Assembly (NCBI GenBank): GCA_036756425.1
Contig: DAIOLC010000039.1
Location: 1 to 16,386, forward strand
Direction of reading: 5' to 3'
DNA from: UBA6115 sp012514225
GTDB taxonomy: Bacteria > Bacillota > Clostridia > Christensenellales > Aristaeellaceae
DNA length: 16,386 nucleotides
In this document: piece after piece, positions 7,517 to 13,621 of the stretch
How the letters are laid out: each line of letters starts with the position of its first letter
Numbering within the stretch: position 1 is the stretch's first letter
Program-made: the position numbers and the translations under genes
The notes under the pieces: model-generated
What the model was told of the DNA's origin: nothing
The model's database searches: none
What the model saw: the letters and a program-made list of their open reading frames with translations, nothing else

Positions 7517-8539
7517 ATGAAAAAGGCACTCGCACTGGTACTCGCACTCCTGTTTGTTGCTTCATTCGCAACGTACGTACAAGATGCCGCAGCCCAGGAA
7601 CAGGCTGCCGCGCCGGTCAAGGAGGCCAAGGACATCAAGATCGCCATCGTCAGCCAGAACCAGGGGAACCCGGTGTTCCTTGATCTGGAAGCGGGCGCCT
7701 TCGACAAAGCCAAGGAGCTCGGCATCCAGTTCGAGTGGACCGCGCCCCCGACGGCTGACGCGGTGCAAATGGCGGAGATGATCGAGACGCTGTCGAATTC
7801 GGGCACGGACGCGATCGGCGTCGTTCCGCTCAACTCGACGCTCAACGACCCGATGCAGAAGGCCACCGAAAAAGGGGTCATCATGGCCGCCATCAACGGC
7901 ATCGACATCTTCTACCCGGGCCTGGCGTTCATCGCCGGGACGCCCCAGTTTGAAGGCGGCTATGAGTGCGGAAAGCTCGCGCTGAAGTACCTGACGGACA
8001 AAACGAAAACGTACAAGATCGCGATGATCGAAGGACAGGCCGGAACCGAGACGTTTACGCTCCGCATGGACGGGTTCAAGGCGTGCCTGGACGAGAACGG
8101 CGTGAAGTACGAGGTGCTCGGGCCGTATCCGTGCAATGACGACTTCGCGCTCGCGGGCGACCTGGTGGAGCAGGCCACAAACGACAACCCCGACCTGGAT
8201 ATGTGGTTCTTCTCCGGCGGCTGGCCGTTCTTCCTCGATCCCGCCGCGATGCCGAACTTTGCGGCCTGGGAGAACGGCGTGGACCATGTCTGCATCACCT
8301 TTGACTCCTTCCCGCCGATGGAAGTGTACTTCACCGAGGAGCTCTGCTCGGGCGCCGTCGGCCAGGATTACTACCAGATGGGCCAGATGACGGTGGAATT
8401 CCTGTACAAGCTCGTCCGCGGCGAAGAGCTGCCCCCCAAGGATGAGGATTTCAAGGGCGTGGACTGGTACAGCACGGGCGTCGAAATCATCACGCCCGAG
8501 AACTACAAGGAAATTTTTGCCAAGAAGCGCCCGTGGTAA
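7517..8539 (+). CDS. RbsB-type sugar-binding protein, 340 aa
   Basis: The extracytoplasmic receptor of the importer. The ATG has GGGGAGGA six bases upstream. Residues 1-26 form a signal peptide: MKK, a hydrophobic core, then AAA before Q27, a signal peptidase I site. There is no cysteine, so this is not a lipoprotein as predicted. The mature part starts with IKIAIVSQNQGNPVF, the first strand of the periplasmic-binding-protein type 4 fold, and shows the usual two-lobe alternation with GTDAIGVVPLN near 95-105. Aromatic residues around 230-240 (MWFFSGGWPFF) probably stack on the ligand. Downstream is a hairpin and repeat copy 1, which likely ends the operon. The ligand is unknown. The soluble form would fit a diderm cell, or release from a monoderm. 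Confidence 0.9.
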   Translation: MKKALALVLALLFVASFATYVQDAAAQEQAAAPVKEAKDIKIAIVSQNQGNPVFLDLEAGAFDKAKELGIQFEWTAPPTADAVQMAEMIETLSNSGTDAIGVVPLNSTLNDPMQKATEKGVIMAAINGIDIFYPGLAFIAGTPQFEGGYECGKLALKYLTDKTKTYKIAMIEGQAGTETFTLRMDGFKACLDENGVKYEVLGPYPCNDDFALAGDLVEQATNDNPDLDMWFFSGGWPFFLDPAAMPNFAAWENGVDHVCITFDSFPPMEVYFTEELCSGAVGQDYYQMGQMTVEFLYKLVRGEELPPKDEDFKGVDWYSTGVEIITPENYKEIFAKKRPW

Positions 8540-8601
8540 GCAGGACCCTGGCATAGAAAACCGGCGGGGCCGAACCGTCTCGACGGATTGGGTTCATTTT
8601 G

Positions 8602-8634
8602 GGGCGGGGCAGCACGTTTCGTGCTGCCCCGCCC
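8602..8634. terminator. Strong hairpin at left flank of repeat copy 1
   Basis: A 15-pair perfect stem from GGGCGGGGCAGCACG to CGTGCTGCCCCGCCC with loop TTT. It is followed on the plus strand by TGGTTG rather than a T-run, so termination strength is uncertain. It is nearly the same hairpin as 8817-8845. It probably marks the end of the importer transcript. Confidence 0.6.
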
Positions 8635-8640
8635 TGGTTG

Positions 8641-8811
8641 TCGGAAAAGGCCTGCGGGCCTTTTTCGATCCGGAGGATGGCTGCGGAATGTTTTCGCTGT
8701 TCGCGAAAACGCCCCGCGCGTCCGGCAGAGCCGGACGACACGATGATAATCGGTGAGCCGCCGCCACCCGGAGCCCCCCGCATCTCGCTCTACAGTAAGG
8801 TTGTTTGACAG
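8641..8811 (+). mobile_element. Interspersed repeat, full copy 1
   Basis: Bases 8641-8744 match 16094-16197 at 100 of 104 positions, and the match continues at lower identity to GACAG at 8807-8811 with one indel. Three internal hairpins are visible: 8645-8664 (AAAAGGCC/GGCCTTTT), 8690-8710 (GTTTTCGC/GCGAAAAC) and 8719-8737 (CGTCCGGC/GCCGGACG). The right end GTTTGACAGCCTG and the left end, read on the minus strand as TTTTCCGACAACC, are imperfect inverted repeats. There is no transposase gene. A short minus-strand frame inside it is shared with copy 2 but looks incidental. Best description: a non-autonomous, structured repeat; mobility is inferred. Confidence 0.65.
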
Positions 8812-8816
8812 CCTGG

Positions 8817-8845
8817 GCGGGGCAACACGGTTTGTGTTGCCCCGC
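8817..8845. terminator. Hairpin at right flank of repeat copy 1
   Basis: Twelve-pair stem GCGGGGCAACAC/GTGTTGCCCCGC with loop GGTTT, then TCTTCATG. It starts six bases after the repeat's GACAG. Relative to the left-flank hairpin, G8612-C8624 is replaced by A8825-T8837, keeping the pair. Confidence 0.6.
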
Positions 8846-8950
8846 TCTTCATGATTATAGGGAAATGGCGCGCTTGATGTGATTGATGGCGATTTTATGC
8901 GCGAAGGGTCCCAAAACCTTGAAAGGCGGGCCGTGCGGGCGCAGCCGGGG

Positions 8951-9454
8951 TCAGCCGTACGTCAGCTTGATAAAGAACGGGTTGCCCCAGACGTAGTAGC
9001 TCATCCGGATATCCCGCACGCCGTGCAGGTCCTTGCGGGTCAGCAGGTAGCAGCGGTAGCGCACCGTCTGCCCGGCGGGCACGTCGAAGGACAGGTTCAC
9101 GTCCTGCCCCAGCGCCTCCTGCTGGGAATAGCACATCACGTCGCCCGGGACCGGCGCGATCTGCGCCTCCAGCATCTCCGCCCTGATAAAGCCCCGGTTG
9201 CTCACCTGGATGGTGTACTGCAAAATGACGTAGTCCTCTGCGTTCCCGGTCAGGGCTGGGTCGTAGACCACCCCGCGGGCCGCGCCGGCGCGCAGCAGGG
9301 AGGCGAGGCGGTCGAACTCGTCCCGGTATTCCGATGCGGGCAGCACCTGGACGTTCTCCACCCGTATATCCAGCTGCGCGCGGGCGAAGCCCCACAGGGC
9401 CGCCCCGCCGAGCAGCAGCGCAATCGCCAGCAGGACCAGCGCGAACTTCTTCAT
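8951..9454 (-). CDS. Small signal-anchored protein of the stator operon, 167 aa
   Basis: Third gene of the motor operon; not recognised as a named family. The ATG overlaps the stop of the OmpA-domain gene (TGATG), so it is probably translated by coupling; no strong ribosome site is seen. Residues 1-25 are a signal peptide or signal anchor (MKK then a long hydrophobic run), placing the rest outside the cytoplasm. Residues 28-60 look helical. Residues 75-167 are rich in alternating beta pattern, resembling an Ig-like or similar sandwich, with C108 and C135 that could form a disulfide. It ends 105 bases before repeat copy 1's flanking hairpin. Its tight linkage suggests an accessory or sensor part of the same complex. 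Confidence 0.8.
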   Translation of the reverse strand: MKKFALVLLAIALLLGGAALWGFARAQLDIRVENVQVLPASEYRDEFDRLASLLRAGAARGVVYDPALTGNAEDYVILQYTIQVSNRGFIRAEMLEAQIAPVPGDVMCYSQQEALGQDVNLSFDVPAGQTVRYRCYLLTRKDLHGVRDIRMSYYVWGNPFFIKLTYG

Positions 9455-10428
9455 CAGGGCCGCTGCAGCAGCAGCTCGTTCATCTTCTGGATCATCTCGC
9501 TGTCCTTGAGCCGGAACTGGATTTCGACGCGCCGCGAGGCGTCCATGTTCTCCGTCCCGTCGGCGTTGTAAATCCGGTCCGAAAAGCTGCGCCCCTTCGC
9601 CGTCAGGATGTCCTGCAGCAGCTGCCGCTGCTGGAAGGACAGGCCGGGCATCTGCAGGCAGTAGGTGGCCACGCCCAGCGCGCGGTCCTGGGACAGCTGG
9701 AGGTTGAACAGGTAGGCGCCCTTGGAGTCGGTGTGCCCCTCGATGACGATTTCCGCCAGGTAGTCGCGGTATTCAGGCCGCAGGAGCACGTCCAGGTACA
9801 CGGGAATCAGCCGGGACAGCTGCGCCTGCCCGGAGGGCAGCAGCACGTCGTCCCCGGTCTGGAACATCAGCTGGCTGTCCAGCATGATGTCGCCCGTGTC
9901 CGCGTTGACCTTCACGCCCAGGTTGCTCTGCTGGAAGGCGGCGCTCAGGTCCCGGATAATCTTGGTGCGCACGCCCAGCAGGTCGTCGATTTCCTGCTGC
10001 TGCCGGCTCATGGCCAGCTCCATCTCGTTGAGGGAGGTCTCCTGCTGCGCCAGCTGCAGCTGCAGCAGCGCCTGCTCGTCCTGCTTCGTTTTGAGCGCCT
10101 CCTGCGCGGCCTTCAGCTCGTCCTCCTGCTGCTGCAGCTGAATCTGGATGGAGGCGACTTCCTCCTCCTTGCCCATCAGCTCGGCCTGTGCGGTCTGCAG
10201 GTCCTGTTCCTTCTGCACCAGGATAATCTGCGTCCGGTCCAGCTCCGCCTGCTGCGCCTCCAGTTCCCGGGTCTTGAGGCTCAGCACCGTGTAATACTGG
10301 TAGATGCTCACCATCAGCGCCAGGATGAACACCAGCAGCAGGCTGGAGAGCATGTCCGAAAAGGAAATCCAATAGCTGCCGATGTCCGGCTTGGACACCA
10401 GCCTGCGCGGCGCGCCAATCAGGCGCAT
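9454..10428 (-). CDS. MotB/ZorB-like stator subunit with OmpA domain, 324 aa
   Basis: The peptidoglycan-anchored partner of an ion-driven membrane motor. The ATG directly follows the TAA of the upstream gene, with GGAGGG in that gene's last codons. One membrane helix at about 21-43 follows the motif SYWISFSDMLSS; D25 at the helix start corresponds to the ion-carrying aspartate of MotB, TolR and ZorB. Residues 50-160 are Gln/Glu-rich and form a long coiled coil. Residues 170-310 are an OmpA-like peptidoglycan-binding domain with EGHTDSKG (230-237), the LSQDRA helix and SRRVEIQF (298-305). The coiled coil is longer than in typical flagellar MotB. No flagellar genes are nearby. A flagellar, Tol or Zorya-type role cannot be separated by this gene alone, but the neighbour's tail favours a Zorya-like pair. 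Confidence 0.88.
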   Translation of the reverse strand: MRLIGAPRRLVSKPDIGSYWISFSDMLSSLLLVFILALMVSIYQYYTVLSLKTRELEAQQAELDRTQIILVQKEQDLQTAQAELMGKEEEVASIQIQLQQQEDELKAAQEALKTKQDEQALLQLQLAQQETSLNEMELAMSRQQQEIDDLLGVRTKIIRDLSAAFQQSNLGVKVNADTGDIMLDSQLMFQTGDDVLLPSGQAQLSRLIPVYLDVLLRPEYRDYLAEIVIEGHTDSKGAYLFNLQLSQDRALGVATYCLQMPGLSFQQRQLLQDILTAKGRSFSDRIYNADGTENMDASRRVEIQFRLKDSEMIQKMNELLLQRP

Positions 10429-11967
10429 TTACGCGCCCTCCGCCATCTGCTCGGCCGCCCGCGTCGCGCGGGTCAGCGCCTGGGTCATGTCGCTCAGGGC
10501 CTGCTGCACGCGGGTGAACTGCTTCAGGTCGATGGCGGCGCCGCCGCCCCGGTCCACCGCCGCCTGGATGTCCCGCACCATGCGGCTGGTCATGTCGTGC
10601 ATGTTCTCCTCGAACAGCCCCATCGTCCGCGCGAGGCCGGAGGAGATGTTCTCCACAAAACTCGTATAACTTTCCTGCAGCGCCTTGCCGCTGCGGCTCA
10701 TCTCGTTGGCGACCTCGTGCGCCCGGTCGGAGGCGGCGTCGGACTGCTTCTCCACCGCTTCCAGCACCCGCCCGGACCAGGCGGCGTACTGCTCCATCTG
10801 CCGGGACAGGTCCCCCTGCGCGTCCTGCAGCGCCTGGAAGCGCTCGTTTTGCCGGGCGACGTCCTGGTGCATGCCCGTGAGGATGCCCGCGGTCTGCTCC
10901 GCCAGCTGCGCGCCCGCCTCCTGGGAGCGGCTCAGCTCCGCCACGTAGCCGTCGAAGCGCTCGATGACCGTCTGGGTCACCTGCCCGGTCTTCTGGATGC
11001 TGTCCAGGATGGTGTCCGCCGCGGCCATCGCGTGGTTGACGGATTCCAGGCTCACGGCCTGGGACTGGTTCAGCTGGGACAGGGTCCTGCCCAGCTGCAG
11101 GAACTGCCCGCCCAGCGCGTCGTTCATCTGGGCGACGAACTGGTTGACCACGTGGTTTAAGCCCTCCACCTGGCATTGCGTTTCATTGAGGATGAAATGC
11201 TGCATGCTCTGCCCGATGGGCGCGAAGGAGCGCTCCACCGCCAGGCCAATACCGCTTTCCAGCTTCTGGTGGATGTCCCCGAAGGCGCCGGAGAGGAAGG
11301 CCGCCTGGTCCTCCATGTAGCAGGTCTGCCGCACCTCGTCGTCCAGCGGCCGCTGCATGACGACCTCGGAAAAAGTCTCGTTGAAGTCGTCCATCGCGCC
11401 CGTCGCGGCGCCCTGGGCGGAGCGGAAAAAGATGTTGAACAGCAAAGAGGCCGTCAGCCCCGCGATGGAGGTTCCGTAGGCGAAGGTCATGCCCCGGATC
11501 ATCGTGTGGATGGACACCACGGTCCTGTCCGCGCTGCTCAGGTCCAGGCTGCCCAGCCCGCGCATCAGCCCGATGAAGGTGCCCAGGATGCCCAGCGAGG
11601 TCAGCAGCCCCGGGATGACCTCCGCCAGCTGGAAGCGCGCCATGTCCTGCAGCACCGTCTGGTCGTTGATGTAGTTGCGCACCTCGCAGCTCAGCCCCCG
11701 CTGGTCCAGCTGCTCGGCGTTCTGCAAAAAGTGCTTCCACTGGTTCTGCATGGGCTTTCCCAGAAACAGGCTGTCCTGCCAGTCCGGGCGCCCCGTGCCG
11801 GCCGGCTTGAACACGGCCAGGCTGTGGATGCCCCGCCGGAACAGCCGCGCGGCCCGCCGCAGCGGCAGGACGCACTTGCTCATCCCCAGCAGGAAACAGG
11901 CCGCCACCGCGCCGTAAATGAGCAGGTCGATCATCCTGCCCGATAGGGTGCGCAAAAACTCGTCCAC
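10429..11967 (-). CDS. MotA/TolQ/ExbB/ZorA-like stator subunit with long helical tail, 512 aa
   Basis: The channel subunit of an ion-driven motor in the cytoplasmic membrane. I place the start at GTG 11967, with SD-like AAAGGCGGTG six bases upstream. An ATG at 11994 opens the frame but has no ribosome site and overlaps the -10 box of the only good promoter. Numbered from the GTG, membrane helices lie at about 13-29, 115-136 and 158-180. The second contains VIPGLLTSLGILGTFIGL, the hallmark of the MotA/ExbB family, and the third FAYGTSIAGLTASLLFN. Residues 185-512, more than 300, are polar amphipathic helix rich in Gln, Ala and Glu, much longer than in MotA, ExbB or TolQ and like the intracellular shaft of ZorA. 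First gene of the operon. The ZorA-like label rests on the tail and partner, not on a search. Confidence 0.85.
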   Translation of the reverse strand: MDEFLRTLSGRMIDLLIYGAVAACFLLGMSKCVLPLRRAARLFRRGIHSLAVFKPAGTGRPDWQDSLFLGKPMQNQWKHFLQNAEQLDQRGLSCEVRNYINDQTVLQDMARFQLAEVIPGLLTSLGILGTFIGLMRGLGSLDLSSADRTVVSIHTMIRGMTFAYGTSIAGLTASLLFNIFFRSAQGAATGAMDDFNETFSEVVMQRPLDDEVRQTCYMEDQAAFLSGAFGDIHQKLESGIGLAVERSFAPIGQSMQHFILNETQCQVEGLNHVVNQFVAQMNDALGGQFLQLGRTLSQLNQSQAVSLESVNHAMAAADTILDSIQKTGQVTQTVIERFDGYVAELSRSQEAGAQLAEQTAGILTGMHQDVARQNERFQALQDAQGDLSRQMEQYAAWSGRVLEAVEKQSDAASDRAHEVANEMSRSGKALQESYTSFVENISSGLARTMGLFEENMHDMTSRMVRDIQAAVDRGGGAAIDLKQFTRVQQALSDMTQALTRATRAAEQMAEGA

Positions 11968-11992
11968 GTCGTTCACCGCCTTTATGACCAGC

Positions 11993-12021
11993 ATTGTAAC
12001 TTTTATTTCTTATTATTGCAA
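11993..12021 (-). promoter_or_regulatory. Promoter of the stator operon
   Basis: Read on the minus strand: TTGCAA (12021-12016), a 17-base spacer, TACAAT (11998-11993). The start would be near 11986, giving a leader of about 20 bases to the GTG at 11967. It lies in an unusually AT-rich stretch (about 11998-12140) between divergent genes. The plus-strand gene at 12171 must have its promoter here too, but I see no convincing one. Confidence 0.6.
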
Positions 12022-12170
12022 CAATTCTGTTACTTAACGAAATATGTAGGGCGATGCAAGAAACGCGCGGCCGGCTGCGTTTAATTAGAGTTGGTATGCG
12101 TTTTCTTTCCAAATAACCAGTTAACAATCATATCCGGCCTTTGGGCGATGGATTGCGAAGGGAATGCGTC

Positions 12171-12584
12171 ATGGACAGACAGAGTAAAAAGGTGGCACGG
12201 GAGCATCTGGAGGGCAAGCTGCACGAAGCCCGTGAAACGCTGCAGAGCCCGGACAGGCTGGAAAGGTTCCTGGACCGCCTGGAGGGCACGATGAAGGTCA
12301 TCCCGGACGAAAACGGCTGGTTCGCCCATGTCCCGGACCTGGCGTCGCTGGTTCGGGACTTTGCCGATAAAAAGTTCATGGAAATCCCGGCGCCGACGCT
12401 GTTCATCATCGCCGCCGCGCTGTCGTACCTGGTTTCATCCTATGAGGCCGCGCCGGGCGGAATCCCGGCCGCCGGGCACGCGGACGCCGCCGCCGTCGTC
12501 GCGGTGGGCTGGCAGCTGGCCGAGCTGGACATGGACCGCTACCTGGAATGGAAGGAAAAAGCCGGCCGGCCGTTCGCCGATTGA
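12171..12584 (+). CDS. DUF1232 (YkvA-like) family protein, 137 aa
   Basis: A small protein whose C-terminal half resembles the DUF1232 membrane-associated domain; function of the family is unknown. The ATG at 12171 has GAAGGGA seven bases upstream. Residues 1-40 are charged and helical. Residues 43-65 are linker. Residues 70-113 carry the DUF1232-type pattern: a hydrophobic helix (PTLFIIAAALSYLVSS), a short loop with P95 and P99, then a conserved-type aspartate D105 followed by AAAVVAVGW. Residues 114-137 are amphipathic. It is transcribed away from the stator operon and ends before a terminator-like stem at 12606. Assignment is by pattern and could be wrong in detail. Confidence 0.6.
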   Translation: MDRQSKKVAREHLEGKLHEARETLQSPDRLERFLDRLEGTMKVIPDENGWFAHVPDLASLVRDFADKKFMEIPAPTLFIIAAALSYLVSSYEAAPGGIPAAGHADAAAVVAVGWQLAELDMDRYLEWKEKAGRPFAD

Positions 12585-12605
12585 CCGCGGCTTCCGCCTG
12601 CTGTC

Positions 12606-12637
12606 GGCCTGGCTCCGCTTGAACGCGCCAGGCCTTT
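12606..12637 (+). terminator. Inverted repeat after the DUF1232-like gene, overlapping the hprK promoter
   Basis: GGCCTGGC (12606-12613) and GCCAGGCC (12627-12634) pair perfectly around a 13-base loop, followed by TTT. It can end the upstream gene. The hprK -35 box lies in the loop, so it could also be an operator. Confidence 0.55.
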
Positions 12638-12647
12638 CCTGTATACT
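12619..12647 (+). promoter_or_regulatory. Promoter of the hprK operon
   Basis: TTGAAC (12619-12624), a 17-base spacer, TATACT (12642-12647). The predicted start near 12654 gives a leader of about 40 bases. The -35 is inside the loop of the inverted repeat at 12606-12634. Confidence 0.75.
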
Positions 12648-12692
12648 CGTCGGGAATTTGCAGGGTGCCCTCGGGCGGGAAGGCGGTGCGCG

Positions 12693-13604
12693 GTGGTCCT
12701 CCTGAGCGATATGGTCGCGGGTCTGAACCTGCGTGTCTTCAATTCCTCCACCCGGGAGGAGCTCAACATCGAGGCGGCGGAGTTCCACCGCCCCGGCCTG
12801 GAGCTGGTGGGCTACTACGAGCATTTCGCGTACGAGCGCCCCCAGGTGCTGGGCAACGTCGAAATGGGCTACCTGATGACCCTGGACGAGAAGGAGCGCC
12901 ACAAGCGGCTCGAGCGCTTCTTCTCCTACGACATCCCCTGCGTCATCCTCTGCCGCGGCCACGTGCCCCCGCCGGAGATGCTGGAAATCGCCAGGCGCCG
13001 CGACCTGCCCATCCTGGGCTACGACAAGGCCACCACCGGCTTCATCTTCGCCGGCATCATGTACCTAAACCGCGTCCTCGCCCCGCACACCACCATGCAC
13101 GCGGTGCTGGTGGACGTGTACGGCCTGGGCGTGCTCATCACCGGCGAGTCGGGCGTGGGCAAGAGCGAGGCGGCGCTTGAACTGGTCAAGCGCGGCCACC
13201 AGCTGGTCGCCGACGACGTGGTGGACATCTGCCGGGTCACCGAGAACCGCCTGGTCGGCGAGGCGCCGGAGACGGTGCGCCATTTCATGGAAATCCGCGG
13301 CATCGGCATCATCGACATCCGCCAGATGTTCGGCATCGGCTCCGTGCTCATGAGCAAGTCCATCGACCTGGGCATCCACCTGGAGGTCTGGAACGAGCAG
13401 AAGGAGTACGACCGCCTGGGCTTGGAGGAAAACTTCATCACCATCATGGACGTGCGGGTGCCCAGCCTGCTGCTTCCGGTCAAGCCCGGGCGCAACCTGG
13501 CCATCATCATTGAGGTGGCCGCCCGCAACCTCAGCCTCAGGAAGCTGGGCTATTCCGCGGCGCGGGAACTGGACAAGCGGCTCAACGACATGATGGGCCA
13601 ATAA
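12693..13604 (+). CDS. hprK: HPr kinase/phosphorylase, 303 aa
   Basis: A bifunctional cytoplasmic enzyme that phosphorylates and dephosphorylates Ser46 of HPr or its relative Crh, the switch for carbon catabolite control in low-GC Gram-positive and some other bacteria. The start is taken as GTG 12693, after the GA-rich GGGAAGGCGG; ATG 12711 is an alternative six codons in. Residues 1-128 are the N-terminal HprK domain. The catalytic domain shows H136 in the HAVLVDVYG segment, Walker A GESGVGKS (151-158) with K157, the D174-D175 pair (VADDVV), and the HprK signature EIRGIGIIDIRQMFG (200-214). The C-terminal phosphorylase loop PVKPGRN is at 262-268. Length is normal. It heads an operon; the ROK kinase follows 17 bases after its stop. 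Confidence 0.96.
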   Translation: MVLLSDMVAGLNLRVFNSSTREELNIEAAEFHRPGLELVGYYEHFAYERPQVLGNVEMGYLMTLDEKERHKRLERFFSYDIPCVILCRGHVPPPEMLEIARRRDLPILGYDKATTGFIFAGIMYLNRVLAPHTTMHAVLVDVYGLGVLITGESGVGKSEAALELVKRGHQLVADDVVDICRVTENRLVGEAPETVRHFMEIRGIGIIDIRQMFGIGSVLMSKSIDLGIHLEVWNEQKEYDRLGLEENFITIMDVRVPSLLLPVKPGRNLAIIIEVAARNLSLRKLGYSAARELDKRLNDMMGQ

Positions 13605-13621
13605 TCGGCTGGGGGAACAGT

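Noticed and set aside
8490..8783. Minus-strand frame shared by repeat copies 1 and 2
   Set aside because: The shared residues come from the conserved hairpin-rich DNA core; ends differ between copies and no ribosome site is seen.
8641..8811. CRISPR array
   Set aside because: Repeats occur once per locus, thousands of bases apart, with no spacer-repeat periodicity or cas genes.
9334..11160. 608-codon plus-strand frame opposite the stator operon
   Set aside because: It is the antisense shadow of three well-supported genes; its His/Gln/Leu/Arg-rich content is typical of reversed GC-rich coding DNA.
9454..11967. Flagellar motAB genes
   Set aside because: The channel protein has three membrane segments and a tail of more than 300 residues, and no flagellar or chemotaxis genes are in the window; kept only as an alternative.
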